From Suillus spraguei (taxonomy: Eukaryota > Basidiomycota > Agaricomycetes > Boletales > Suillaceae): 64,000 bases of DNA. Below the pieces are notes generated by a model, which saw only the letters and a program-made list of their open reading frames with translations, did not search any database and was not told the DNA's origin. Positions 25,101 to 36,959 of the stretch are shown piece by piece (the stretch's first letter is position 1; every line of letters begins with the position of its first letter). The position numbers and the translations under genes were made by a program. Location of the stretch: positions 37,381 to 101,380 of the forward strand of contig JABCPU010000247.1 of assembly GCA_016800925.1 (NCBI GenBank), read 5' to 3'.

Positions 25101-28100
25101 TCACTCCTCCTCTTCCTCCTCTATCACATTATGCAACGGTGCACCATGCACATACCTAGCGGGACTATCCCGCCCGTTCCCCTCGTACAACAAATTCAGA
25201 GGCTGTAGAAGTTCCTCACCCTGCGAACCTTCTGTACGCACAGGTTCCTGGATAACCTCTTCCACAGGGGTCACTACAACAGGTTCCAGCCCGACCACAG
25301 GTACGGGCGGCAACGCACACTCCTTCGTTTGAGGATGCAGTAAACTCGAATGCGCGGGAGGCCTTGATACCGGCGTGGGACTAGTCACGGACAACTTCTT
25401 CTCGCGCTCGCGGTACATCTCAATCAGCGCAGCCGTCCGGCTCTTTTCCTTAGATGTTTCTCCTTTCTCCGGCGTCACGGGTGCCACAGCTATAAGCTGC
25501 GGCATAGTCATAACTCCCATTCCCGAGTACCTGCCCTCTTTATCCTGGGCTGTGCGGTGGTCTTCGTATACCGAATCTGGCGAGTCGAGCTGGAGGGAGT
25601 GCGTGGAAGTCGGTGCATAGTCGCTTTCTTCGGTGTCCATCGAGCCTCGCAGCGGCTGGGGGTAAGGGCTTGTATCGGTTTTTACAGGCATGGTAAACTT
25701 TAACGGTGGGGGTCTCTCCCGGCTTCCATAGCGCACCTCATCTCCATCCGAGTCCTCAGCTAAGCTTATTGGGTGCGGCGAAGGCCCAGGCCTGCGTTCT
25801 GGATGGAGATCAAAGTACCCCAAGCGTTTCGGTATACTGGATGTCGTCGTCTTTGGATACGACATTACACTGTCCACATCCACATCCTCGCTCATTACGC
25901 TTGTCGCCACAACGGACTTACGTATTGCCTCAGGCTCATCGTCACTTGACGGTAACTGCGCAAGCGCCACGCCCGCAAGCACTTGTGCTACCTCGTGGCT
26001 TGCCATCTCCGGGTCTTGCATGCTCTTCTCGCGCGCATTGAACGGGCGGATTTCCGCATCCTGCCCACCCAGTCGCCGGCTGTGTGTCGCAACCAAGATA
26101 TCCACCCACGCATCGTCCTTCGAGCGCCTTCTCTCCTCCCTGTCTCTCCCTCCTGAAGATGAAGATGCCATGTTATTCAGTTCATCATCTGAGTAGCTCG
26201 CCAGCCTCGTTTCAAAATCCACTATGGCCTCTGTGTATTCAGCAGGGACGGCCCCTGAGCGACGAAAACTGGGATGGACACGAAAGCGCGAAGTAAGCTT
26301 ACGTGCAGATGCAGATGTCGCGGAAAGGGGTGAGCCAGAGACTCTGCGTTCAATCTTTGAGTCTCTGTCCTTGTCTTTTGCGGGCGGCACTGGTATCTTG
26401 TCCTTGTCTTTTGGCCGGGTATAGAGCGGTGCAGAGATAGTCACAGCCGGTCGAGTCGAGGGAGCTGGGCGTGGGGTGCAGGGTCGTTCGTCTGAAGTGG
26501 TGGGAAAAAGGACCCCTGCTGTACCGGACAACATCGGACCCCCACTACCTGGAACGCCAGGTATGTCTAGTGAAAGAACTTTGCTCCCATTTGATCTTAG
26601 CAGACCTTCAAATTCGACTTCGCGATATGACGGACTCTTAGGGACGTGCCCAACGACGTAGGGACGCCCATTGAGTGTAGCAGCGGGTTTCCATGCGCGA
26701 GACTTGCCTGTTTATGCAGGAAAATTAGTTGTGATTAGGAAGGGGCATCCGAGAATGAATGAGAGAGTAAGGTACAAATTGTCAGGAAATTATCAAGGGG
26801 AAGAAAGGTTGAAACTTTGAAAAAGAAATGACTACTCACTATTCGGGGACATGAACAAAAACGGCAGCTTTCGCTTCCCGCCGCTGTCCTTAGCAAGCTG
26901 CTGGCGGTATTCCAAAGGCACAAATTCCTCAAACAAGACGAGCGCTGTGCTTGTTCTTGGGTCAGTACCACTGCCAGCCGTGGGAAAGGGAGAGGATATA
27001 GGTGCAGATATCGGAAGAGACTTAAATTCAATCTAAGTGCTAGGTCAGCAAAAGGGAAAGATAAGATAAAGAAGAAAAAGCACCCACCAATGCCCAGTTA
27101 CACTCCCTCTCGACCTCTGCATTCAAGATCCCGCCAACTTCCTCCCGCCAACCCCCTCCCCAAACCAAATCGCAAAACACGTCCACAAACGCCTCTTCTA
27201 CCACTTCTTCCGTGCCGAGGACAGGCTCTGTGTCCCAGCCAAAAGCAGGCAAGGTCCTGGCGGTTTTCTTAAGCTTTTTGGTAATGTCAGCATTGTGCGA
27301 AGGCCACGAGGATATTGTATGGGTGAGTGGCGTGCTAAATTGGAGGGTAGCGCTTAAAGGTGCGTCTGTGCGCGTGAAACCAGTTGTAGAGAAGTCGGTC
27401 CACGTGAGAGTAGCGCGTTTTGCAGCACGGGCCTATATGTTGACAAAGGGGCGGTAAGCATTTCTGAAATCCTGGTGAATGCTACACGTACCGTGCGCGC
27501 GCTTTCCGTCAGATCAAACTGCAACTTTGTCTCATCAGCAGCGACCGCCCCAAATCCCATCATCTCAAATTCGCCCCATTTCAGATCCGTAAGACTCCTA
27601 AACCTTTCCTCACCCTCCCGTAGCCCCAGGCCCGTCACAGTATCCCTGTCATCAGACAGAGAAGACGACGTACTATTGGTCGCAGATGCCGGAGCGACAC
27701 CGGGGCCGGTGTATGGGTGCACATGGGACCCTAGGTCCATACGCTTCTTGTATGCTTCTGAGTATCTCGGCGGCAGTTTCAGCGAAGGCGGGGCAATCCT
27801 TTCCCATTCCTTTGATCCTGCCAGACCATGCCCATGTGACCGATGTGCCCAGCTTGCGGCAGTGTTTACTAGATCCTGGCTATACATCCGTACATTACGC
27901 CTTACGCTTACGACACGCACCGTACGTGCACCCCTACGCGCTTGTGGGCGTTCATGCTTGGCTGAGTGGTGCAAGGCGGGGAGGGTGGAGGGATAGGAGC
28001 GGATCCATTCTTTGAGTCGGGTAGGAACACCAAGGTCAGATGTAGATTGCCAACGGATGTAGGAAAGAAGGAGATGTTCAGTGGCATTAACGGCGCGGAG

Positions 28101-29118
28101 GTAGTGGACATAGGTGTGGTGGAATGCAAGAGTGGCGGGACCGAGACCGAATAGCAAGGGTCCGAATAGAGGGGAGATGGTTGGAGGCGTATGTCCAGAG
28201 CTGGCGCTGTGCGCTGTGAACCGAATGAGTAGGCTCAATAGAGTGAGCAATATCGAGCGCAGAGTCGAGGGAAGAGGCGGGAGGAAGGTGGAGAAGTGTT
28301 TCGGGGGATAGTTCTGTACTGCAGAAAAGTTAGCAAGATCGTCAAATATAAAGTGAGCGCTAATGGATGAAGTAAGTGTTTGTTGTGAAGGAGTGATTGC
28401 AACGTGAAGTCGAGAAACATCAAGAATGAGGGTGAAATGAAAGAGGACAGAAAAGACGCTCACTTGCTTCGGAGTCTCGGAACTCTGTATAATGGTCCCA
28501 AGCAATAAAGCCTCTCACCGCCTGTCCACCAACAATTCTGATGACTCTGGCAAGTCCCCACCGTATGCACATACCAAGCTCGTGTGGACCTGCGAGTCTG
28601 GCTTCCTCTCTCCAACGGTGTTCCGCATCAATTCCACCCGTACACGTTTCCAGAAATGCCCTGACAAGCCTCCTAACAGAGCTAGCGGAAACATCAAGTG
28701 CCAGAGTCGAAAAAATAAATGGAGTGGTCAGTGCTCTGGTGCCTAGCTCGCTGGCCACGACGTCCACGAGACGTGCGACTTCATCGAGACCCAGTACAAC
28801 GTGTCGCTGATAAGATAAGTATCCGTAGTCGTGCTCTTGCTGCTCGTGGTCGATATCTTTGGGTTCCAAATTCAAAGGGAGAAAAGACCCATCAGGAATG
28901 TGAGCGAATGGTTCTGCCTCGGGGATGCTGAGGGTTCGGTTACGTGGTTTCTGTTTCACGAGCGTACTAGGAGGGGTGCACCTGCCACTAGTGAGATCTT
29001 TCGCGGAGCTGCTACTATTTACGCGCCCAAACTCATCATAAGGTGCGTCTCGATTGCCACTGGAGTGTTTCTTGCCTGGTGTCGAAGTGGTGCGGGCTCG
29101 CGAGAATATACTGGGCAT
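25101..29118 (-). CDS. Msb1/Mug8-domain protein (polarity or Rho-GAP-like regulator)
   Basis: The N-terminal part matches the Msb1/Mug8 domain (formerly DUF1708), known from yeast Msb1, which acts in Cdc42/Rho1 polarity, and fission yeast Mug8. Exon 1 (to 28464) gives MPSIFSRARTTSTPGKK, YGYLSYQRHVVLGLDEVARL, ELGTRALTTPFIFSTLALDV and GPHELGMCIRWGLARVIRIV. Exon 2 starts at 28318 with YPPKHFSTFLPPLPSTLRS, then SGHTPPTISPLFGPLLFGLG. Later exons carry NYPP-type to ATLTWTDFSTTGF sequence and FEEFVPLEYRQQLA. The last exon is a long Ser/Pro-rich, probably disordered tail of more than 450 residues with acidic end VIEEEEEE. An in-frame ATG at 29184 exists; 29118 is preferred because it gives the family-like MPSIFSR start. 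No lesion seen. Dense shadow frames on the plus strand were ignored. Confidence 0.8.
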
Positions 29119-30549
29119 CGAGATCCGACGATTCCAGATTTTGTAGACTGCTGGTGTCGGTAATGTGTTGCGTTGTCTGGTCAAAGGAAAACTCTAAAAA
29201 TGAGTGTGATCCAGTATAATTACTGGAGGTCGTCGTGATGCAGTTCGCGTTAAAACAGTGACGATGTTGTATATCCCTGTGGACGTTGAGGTGGACGACG
29301 ACGCACAATTGAAATTTTGTGAGCTCGTACTGCTTGACGACGAGGAGTGAGAAAGATACGGTAACGGATTCAAACAAGCAACGGGATTTCGGGCAGCTCC
29401 AGTTTCTCAGGATCGGCGAGTTCCTTGCTGACACTGCTCTTTTTCTACACTCTCATGCATAGCCCAGGCTACCAAAAACAAGTCCCGCTCGTCGTTGAAG
29501 GTGCTCGACGACCTCTCCGAAACCCATTTCATTTTTTGTATGTTATAAGTACGTACGTATAATATACTTTTGACATCGTTGAGTATTGACATGTTTAAAG
29601 ACTAATGATGCTCAGGTTGATCAATCAGTCCAGCGGCCGTACAGTTGGTTGGCTTCTGTCCAAAATACTTTCGACGATGAGCTTGAAACGCTGCGCGAAT
29701 CTCAAGAACTTGTCAAGCAAGGAGTTTCACTCTTAATCATTATCACCGTGGATCATCAACGTTCCCCATCACGTTCCGTCGGACCCGTTCAAACTTGTTG
29801 CGAAAAGTACAAAGAGGACTGCAGTAAGGGGATATGATGTTCCGGCCTTGAAGTGAGAACAAGGTCACTTGTCCTAAGTTTAGTTCACCTTGACTACATA
29901 GTAGGGGTCACCGATCACCGGTCAGAACTCCACGATAAGAGGTGAGTGGAGATAGGCTGCAACAGCTTCTAGTATGACCATATTGTGACTTGTCTATACC
30001 GTCGTGACACGTCGGAGGAACGTTAATCGCATGTAATCGTATATAGGGCACGAGAGGTGAAATAAGCCAACACCGGGCCGGATGCAAAGATTCAGTAGTG
30101 GAGTGCCAGCGCTTGATTCAAGCTTCTGGTAGTGCCGTGCATACGGGCTGCGCATTTACATGGCTCGTGAAAAAAAAACAATCCCCTTGCAGCTTCACCA
30201 GCATCATCACGTACAGATGTCATCATCTTAGTAATTAATGTCGCTCAAGAACACCCCAAATCCTCAAGTTACAGTCGGAACAATTACCATCGCTCACATT
30301 CGTTTACGACTTGTAGGCATCACCTAAGTTTATAGATAAACTTTGTAACCAACTGGCGCTTTTCTGTCCTTATCAAACAAATCGGGTTTCAAACGTTTCT
30401 GCATGAAGGCAATTTGATGACACCCAATCCAATCACCGCGGAGTCGAATGTACCCTGGAATGAAGTTCGCTTTAAACAATTTATCCCGTTCAACTGTGGA
30501 CATATAAAGTCCTCCCTTCCTATCTTTTCCCCCTTGCACATTTGTCACA
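29119..30549. other. divergent promoter region
   Basis: This stretch lies between the minus-strand Msb1/Mug8 gene and the plus-strand prenyltransferase gene, so it should carry both promoters. Small open frames (29036-29434, 29586-29837, 30330-30584) have no recognisable content. Confidence 0.5.
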
Positions 30550-31832
30550 ATGCCCTCCAAGGCTAGGGGGTTATTCGAGCTCACCAGGCTTCAATTTTTT
30601 CCAGTGGGGTCCGACTTCATCTTCTGGCCTTTTGGTGAGTCAGAAGATCCATACGGAATACTACTTGTTGGTTGATTTAAATTTAAATTTGTCACATTTA
30701 GCGTGGGGCTCCCTGGCGGCATCATACCATGTGGCATTACCAATGAATGAAGTCGTCACAAACACTTTGTTCTATGCATTGTTGAGCACGCTGATACACA
30801 GTGCGGGCTGTGTCATAAATGATATGCTTGATCGCGACTTCGATCGCAAAGTTGGTACGTCAGTTTCGTCCTGACTGTCGCTAATCTCTTGACGCTATTC
30901 AATTAGAACGTTCGAAAGACCGACCTATCGTATCAGGAGCAGTCACAATGACAGAGGCCTCCATTCTTCTGACCGTGCTCGTTGCTACTATCTTTTACAT
31001 GTTTTCAACCGCCGGTCATAAGGCGTGAGTGGGATCATCCAACAAGTATCAATATTTTTCTGACAAGCTTTTCTAGTCTCATACTTGGTCTTGTTGGACT
31101 CCCTGTCTGTGGGGGGACATATCCGTTGATGAAGCGTTGGGTGTATTGGCCATCTGTATACCTCGGTACGACTTTTTCGAAATTGAAACTTGTGTAGCGT
31201 CTCATCCAGTTTAAGGTTCTAGTATGAGCTTGGCCGTCCCATTCGCGTGGGTGGCAACTACGGGTCAGTTTGATTGGTGTATGATCCTGAAAGTTGCTGT
31301 TGCGTCGTGCTGGTAAGCGGCAACAAAACGTTTTTCTTTCGAAGCGCTGATGGTGCTTCCCTAGCTGGATGTGTATTTACGACGCTATCTATGCGTGTCA
31401 GGTGACTACCCCATGCTGTTTGACACTGAAACATGGGTGTTAATTACATGTCAGGACAAGAAGGACGACGAAAAAGCTGGAGTCAAGTCCACAGCGCTCA
31501 GTCTAGGCGATAACATTCGTCTTGTGTTGAGTGTAGTTGATGTGATATTTTTTGCGTGTCTTCTGTGGGCTGGGTACTCGAACGGCCAACACTTTACGTT
31601 CTACGTGATGAGTGTCATTGGGTCCTTCCTCCTCTGTCTCTGGCACATATGGTCATTTGATCATAATGATCCCCGAGACTGCTGGAAGAAATTTACAGTA
31701 TGTTGAAGTGATTTAACCAGGAGCTGATTCTCATACCCTATTGCACCACAGGCAGGTCGTCACGGTGCAGGATTAATTTGTGTGGGATTGGTCGTGGATC
31801 ATTACTTCAATCTTGCGTCTCTAGCTGTTTAA
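30550..31832 (+). CDS. UbiA-family membrane prenyltransferase
   Basis: UbiA enzymes transfer isoprenyl chains to aromatic acceptors, using two Asp-rich motifs to hold the Mg-diphosphate. The ATG at 30550 gives LFELTRLQFFPVGSDFIFWP with no mitochondrial presequence. About six introns follow. Exon 2 carries AGCVINDMLDRDFDRKV (first motif), then ERSKDRPIVSGAVTMTEAS, SMSLAVPFAWVATTGQFDW and YDAIYACQDKKDDEKAG (second motif), with TALSLG after it. The last exon (GRHGAGLICVGLVVDHYFN) ends in TAA at 31830-31832. Several hydrophobic helices are visible. Acceptor use near 31213 (AAG rather than the following TAG) avoids a stop. The short N-terminus suggests a secondary-metabolism or meroterpenoid enzyme rather than mitochondrial COQ2, but no polyketide synthase gene is nearby. 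Its 3' two-thirds were duplicated elsewhere in the window. Confidence 0.85.
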
Positions 31833-32000
31833 GCATGTATTTCGTTGGATTCAAGGTGGCACCTTCAACAATTGCGTTGATATAGACAACAGTAACCTTG
31901 TCCTTTTGTGTTTTTCTTATGGAGTATTGTTTGCAATTTCTAATGTATGTAAATGATGTGATGTCTAGCATCCTAATGTCGAACTGGTCTTGTTCAAATA

Positions 32001-32869
32001 GTGGTTCTCAAAGTTAACTTGGTATAGAAATTTCAAACGTTGAGCATTTTGGAATTTGCCGGTTAATTGAGGCTCCGACGCTGACACATCAACCCTAACC
32101 TTATACTCAGACCGTCACCATCTACTGCAGTCTGCGACACCATCTTTCAATATCATTATGCCTCGGGAATCCGATCGTTCAAGGCTCCTTCACAGCCTCA
32201 AACAAACTAGTCATGACCTTACTATCGCGCGATACATGGAGTTAGTTGAGTTTATGGTAGATGAACTACTAGTAGATGAGGAGGAGGACTCATCAGAGAT
32301 CAGTGACACTGCCAGTGGTCATAGTGGGTCTGATATCAGCATACGGACAGCATCACCAGCATGGCCTGAATCCCCTACCTCATCGGTCACATCTGCCTCG
32401 TCAATCAATTCCCTTGTATCACTCTCAACAGCATACTCGAGCATCCTATCACACGATATCCCAGACATGTGTGAACGAGTTTTTACGCAGTTCGTTGACG
32501 CAATCGGTGCATTGCATGATGAGGTGGAGAAATGTCGGGTCCTTACTATGACCACTGGCAGTGTCGCTGATCTCTGATGAGTCCTCCTCCTCATCTACTA
32601 GTAGTTCATCTACCATAAACTCAACTAACTCCATGTATCGCGCGATAGTAAGGTCATGACTAGTTTGTTTGAGGCTGTGAAGGAGCCTTGAACGATCGGA
32701 TTCCCGAGGCATAATGATATTGAAAGATGGTGTCGCAGACTGCAGTAGATGGTGACGGTCTGAGTATAAGGTTAGGGTTGATGTGTCAGCGTCGGAGCCT
32801 CAATTAACCGGCAAATTCCAAAATGCTCAACGTTTGAAATTTCTATACCAAGTTAACTTTGAGAACCAC
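32001..32869. mobile_element. palindromic foldback element, copy 1 (869 bp)
   Basis: Starts GTGGTTCTCAAAGTTAAC and ends with its reverse complement. The inverted arms are each about 325 bases and enclose a loop of about 217 bases; TA flanks both ends. A 139-codon frame at 32158-32577 (MPRESDRSRLLHSLKQ, YMELVEFMVDELLVDEEEDS) resembles the N-terminus of basidiomycete Harbinger-type transposases. It has no catalytic part, so the element is non-autonomous. Copy 2 lies at 35721-36589. Confidence 0.85.
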
Positions 32870-33074
32870 TAATCTGATAGTTCAGTGAAAAGAGGACAGT
32901 GTGGGAGCGTGTGAGTGTGCGCGAAAGTGACGCTGTCATGTAGATCTAATGGATGACTTTCCGTAGGCTGAAATATTCTGATTAGAATATCATATCATAT
33001 ATTTACCCTTATTAGGCAGGTGTGCCGCGATGCCGGTGTTCATTTACAGTCAGTTCGTAACCATGTGTCATCTA

Positions 33075-33091
33075 CCCCCCCCCCCCCCCCC
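33075..33091. repeat. poly-C tract, 17 C
   Basis: Seventeen uninterrupted C residues within the Harbinger derivative, near its left end. Length is uncertain in any assembly. Confidence 0.9.
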
Positions 33092-33739
33092 AATAGACTT
33101 TACAGACGACTTACATCCGTTTTAGGCCACTAACGCCAGCGATATCCGCTGACATAATCAGCCTTGCTTGAGATGCATGTCACACAATGCGGCACCTCGC
33201 GCAGTAATACTGAGGTACGTTTCAACTTTTCGTCAAGTACGCTAAAGTCTTTCTCTCCCGCCACTATCTAGGTGATTCTAAGTGCCCAGCACGACATCCC
33301 CAGTTCTCTGTGCCCACTAATGGAGTGCCTACCTGACCTGTATGCCACCGGTGCCTCCAATCTCGCCCAATGCAACCTAGTAGTATCGATTTCCCGTCAC
33401 TTCTTACGTTCTATCTGTGAAAACTTCCTCTTGAACAGTCAAAATCAAGCCGGCACCATTGTATTCTCTTCCTTTTGGCTTTGCGCGCTCCCGTTGCACT
33501 GTTACTAGCGCAGGGTCCATGACTATTTTTTTTACTATGAATATGCCCACCCCTTGCATCCGACGGCTCAACATACACTTCTAGCATATAAAGGTCGTGT
33601 ACCGGTAGCCACAAGGTAAGTAACTCAAACACTCAGAGTCCGTTCAATGTCTGATACTACTATTCTCTCCCAATCTCATAGCCAGGCGATTCCCGAGTTG
33701 CGCTATGATGGCGCAGGGAGTGCATATATGTGTGATGAC

Positions 33740-34280
33740 TTAGGAAAGTGGCGGGCCCACCCAGGGATCGCACAGACTGTCACTCGCGTGCAGCGGTCTG
33801 AAGGCTCTCAGGCGTATGAGGTAAGACTTTGTCGTTCTTGTACTCCAGCAGCTTAGATAAGTATCATGTTTCAATGTACCTGTGCAGCTTGAATAGTAGT
33901 TGTTTTGCACCTCCACCCTAACTAACCCTATGAGTCCGGCCCGAGGTATTGGTGTCTCATACCAGGCTTGCGCAAAGCCTGCAGTAAGTAGTGAGGAGAA
34001 GGTGGGCACATCAACGCCCATTGTAGTGATCAAGGCTCTATCATGTTGACTATCGTATAGCACCTTCCATGGGGGTGTTGATACGAGGATTTGGAAGTAG
34101 TTGGGGTCGGCAAAGGTACAAACGATGTGGGTGCCGAGTGTCAATGCGCTCTTGTTGTGATACCTCACTCCCGGCAATGATAGCAGCAGCAAGCACCATA
34201 AGTCTTTCATCGTCATCGAAATGTTCAGCCTCATCTTTGTCGAGAAGCAGCTGCTGGACTGCAAAGCTATCGTCCATCAA
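33740..34280 (-). pseudogene. Harbinger (DDE_Tnp4-type) transposase, N-terminal remnant
   Basis: Two overlapping frames give one degraded protein: DDSFAVQQLLLDKDEAEHFD, DDERLMVLAAAIIAGSEVS, RHPHRLYLCRPQLLPNPRIN, then in a shifted frame KVLYDSQHDRALITTMGVDV and FSSLLTAGFAQAWYETPIPR. This order is that of the N-terminal region preceding the DDE domain in basidiomycete Harbinger transposases. The frameshift at about 34075 and the absence of the DDE core make it non-functional. It lies wholly inside the 32951-34404 element. Confidence 0.65.
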
Positions 34281-34665
34281 GGACCAAACTAAATTTAATT
34301 GAATGAGCGTACGGGGGATAGATTAACATATCAGCGATGTTTGGTAAATTTTTGAGACTCCGGTATATTCTAATCAGAATATTTCAGCCTACGGAAAGTC
34401 ATCCAATTGATGCAAATGATGACTATTAAACACCAACAAAGACAAACGAAATAGTCTTGCTCGAGAATCCCCAATGCGCTACTTTATGGAAAGCCAAGAA
34501 TCAACTATACTCAAACTGGAGTACACTTGCCCAAGTTCAGAAAGCCTATGGATTCACACGATTTTGGGACCCTAACCAACCATACACTAATATCTGTCTA
34601 AATTTAGGCTCATCAGACAAACCAACCATCCTCCAGGTCGCGACCGTCGCGGCGTGCGGATAAGG

Positions 34666-34786
34666 AACCAATCAACCAACCAACCAAACCAACCAACCAA
34701 ACCAACCAACCAACCAAACCAACCAACCAACCAACCAACCAACCAACCAACCAACCAACCAACCAACCAACCAATCAACCAATCAA
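34666..34786. repeat. (AACC)n microsatellite
   Basis: About 120 bases of AACC/CCAA tetranucleotide repeat with interspersed AAACC and a few AATC variants. Any frame across it reads as repeating NQPT or GWLV, which is not evidence of coding. Confidence 0.95.
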
Positions 34787-35195
34787 ATATATATACTAGT
34801 ATCCTTAGGTATGGACAGTGTGGATCGAGTGTGGATTGCTTCTAGATAGGGTATGGATAGTGGTCAACGAGAGGTGCAATACGTCCTCTGTGTCTCATGA
34901 CGAGCAGTGATAGATAGCAGTATGTGGAGACAGGTATGATATCAAAACTCGCCGTAGGTCAAGTTTATAAAATGACATCCCAGCCATCTTCGAGATCAGC
35001 CTCTTCTCCTTCGAGGTCTGAGCAGAGCGAGCGTAGCAAGTGAATGAGACTCCAACTCTGAGAGTAGCGAGTGAGTGAATGATTGTGACGACTTGCCATG
35101 AAGTAATGTTGCAACAATAATTTGCACAGGGGGGGCTAAGACCAGTTAAGATTTAAGGAAACCATCCATGAGTGTGTTCTGATAGAAAAAAAGGT

Positions 35196-35267
35196 ATCAT
35201 CGGCAGGTTTCGAACCTACACAGTCCAGATTTTGAATCTGTTATGGCAACCACCAGGCTAAGACAAG
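35196..35267 (-). tRNA. tRNA-like unit 1 (CAA anticodon loop, degenerate acceptor stem)
   Basis: On the minus strand it has an A-box-like TTAGCCTGGTGGTTG and an anticodon arm CAGATTCAAAATCTG with loop TTCAAAA (anticodon CAA, Leu). The T arm pairs GTAGG with CCTGC around TTCGAAA, a perfect B box. Seven T follow about 4 bases beyond the acceptor end, as in a Pol III terminator. The acceptor stem pairs at only about five of seven positions and the variable arm is short, unlike a normal tRNA-Leu. It may be a decayed tRNA or a tRNA-derived repeat. Confidence 0.45.
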
Positions 35268-35337
35268 TTGCACTGAGCTTCCAAAGAAACCATCCATGAG
35301 TGAATATCAAAGTGTTGTTCCGATAGAAAAAAGCCTT

Positions 35338-35408
35338 GTCGCCAGTAGGTTTCAAACCTGCACGGTCCGAGATTGATTCTGTTGCGGCAACTACCTGGCT
35401 AAGACCAG
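35338..35408 (-). pseudogene. tRNA-like unit 2 (decayed)
   Basis: Keeps TTAGCCAGGTAGTTGCC as A-box-like sequence and a T-arm-like GGTTTGAAACC, where the B-box CG has become TG. The anticodon arm is damaged. It is followed by six T. The 3' flank (cactcatggatggtttc on the minus strand) is shared with units 1 and 3. Confidence 0.45.
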
Positions 35409-35478
35409 TTACAGTGAACTTCTAAAGAAACCATCCATGAGTGAATATCAAGGTGTGTTCCGATTGAAAAAAAACCTC

Positions 35479-35558
35479 GTTGTCGACAGGTTTCGAACCT
35501 GCATAGCCGAACAGAAATAGATTTTGATTCCATTGTGATAAGGCCAAGCTACTTGATC
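35479..35558 (-). pseudogene. tRNA-like unit 3 (decayed)
   Basis: Retains an intact T arm (CAGGTTCGAAACCTG) and eight T downstream. The D arm and anticodon arm are distorted, although ATTCAAAATCT-like sequence remains. It shares the same downstream spacer with the other two units, showing tandem origin. Confidence 0.4.
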
Positions 35559-35720
35559 TCTTCTACTTCCTGAGTGGAAAACCTATGGAGCCCCTGATTG
35601 ACACCCAAAAAAGATGACATGATCGAGTCTGAAAAAACTGCCTCCATGGGGGACGAAGATTGAGATAATTCTAATTCATCATCATCATCATCATCAGCAG
35701 GTTCAATATGATTGACATTA

Positions 35721-36589
35721 GTGGTTCTCAAAGTTAACTTGGTATAGAAATTTCAAACGTTGAGCATTTTGGAATTTGCCGGTTAATTGAGGCTCCGACG
35801 CTGACACATCAACCCTAACCTTATACTCAGACCGTCACCATCTACTGCAGTCTGCGACACCATCTTTCAATATCATTATGCCTCGGGAATCCGATCGTTC
35901 AAGGCTCCTTCACAGCCTCAAACAAACTAGTCATGACCTTACTATCGCGCGATACATGGAGTTAGTTGAGTTTATGGTAGATGAACTACTAGTAGATGAG
36001 GAGGAGGACTCATCAGAGATCAGCGACACTGCCAGTGGTCATAGTAAGGACCCGACATTTCTCCACCTCATCATGCAATGCACCGATTGCGTCAACGAAC
36101 TGCGTAAAAACTCGTTCACACATGTCTGGGATATCGTGTGATAGGATGCTCGAGTATGCTGTTGAGAGTGATACAAGGGAATTGATTGACGAGGCAGATG
36201 TGACCGATGAGGTAGGGGATTCAGGCCATGCTGGTGATGCTGTCCGTATGCTGATATCAGACCCACTATGACCACTGGCAGTGTCACTGATCTCTGATGA
36301 GTCCTCCTCCTCATCTACTAGTAGTTCATCTACCATAAACTCAACTAACTCCATGTATCGCGCGATAGTAAGGTCATGACTAGTTTGTTTGAGGCTGTGA
36401 AGGAGCCTTGAACGATCGGATTCCCGAGGCATAATGATATTGAAAGATGGTGTCGCAGACTGCAGTAGATGGTGACGGTCTGAGTATAAGGTTAGGGTTG
36501 ATGTGTCAGCGTCGGAGCCTCAATTAACCGGCAAATTCCAAAATGCTCAACGTTTGAAATTTCTATACCAAGTTAACTTTGAGAACCAC
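35721..36589. mobile_element. palindromic foldback element, copy 2 (869 bp)
   Basis: Same length and same arms as copy 1, flanked by TA on both sides. Its central loop is inverted relative to copy 1, so the whole element equals the reverse complement of copy 1. No differences between the arms of the two copies were noticed by eye, which implies recent transposition or homogenisation. Confidence 0.85.
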
Positions 36590-36959
36590 TATTACTACCA
36601 AGTATACATGAAGTTTCTAGAATCACAGAAGGATATCCAAAAACGAGGACAATATTGAATATGCTGGTTATGCATGGGAGGGTTCCAGCACGCTACCGCT
36701 ACCGTTAGTTCGGGCTATGTCAAACTGCGGAATTTACGTTTAGGATTGGAACCAGTGGTCTTTGACAGGCGGAGTATTGTGTAAAATGATATCGGCTTGT
36801 CGGCACAAGAAGGTTACAACGTCTATTTGGCAGTGATCTGATCCTACAGAAGGTCATCCCTGGTCTTTCTAAATGCATGATAAGTCCCGATGGCCATTGG
36901 CACCCGTTTTCGACCAACTTTGAGTTGGATGATGTACTTTGGTATGAAGCTCACCTTTA

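Larger units (their letters stand above)
32951..34404. mobile_element. Harbinger-type deletion derivative (1454 bp, 40-bp TIRs)
   Basis: The ends are near-perfect inverted repeats of about 40 bases beginning GGATGACTTTCCGTAGGCTG. AAT stands on both flanks, a 3-bp target duplication as expected for PIF/Harbinger elements. The interior holds an N-terminal transposase remnant on the minus strand and a 17-C tract, but no DDE catalytic core. Possible plus-strand relics (33272-33508, 33647-33856) were not assigned. Confidence 0.75.

Noticed and set aside
27475..28311. Long plus-strand frames opposite the Msb1/Mug8 gene
   Set aside because: They are shadows of the minus-strand gene, which has clear domain matches and splice sites.
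34587..34845. Open frames over the AACC repeat (GWLVGWLV or NQPTNQPT)
   Set aside because: Any frame across this microsatellite stays open; there is no coding evidence.
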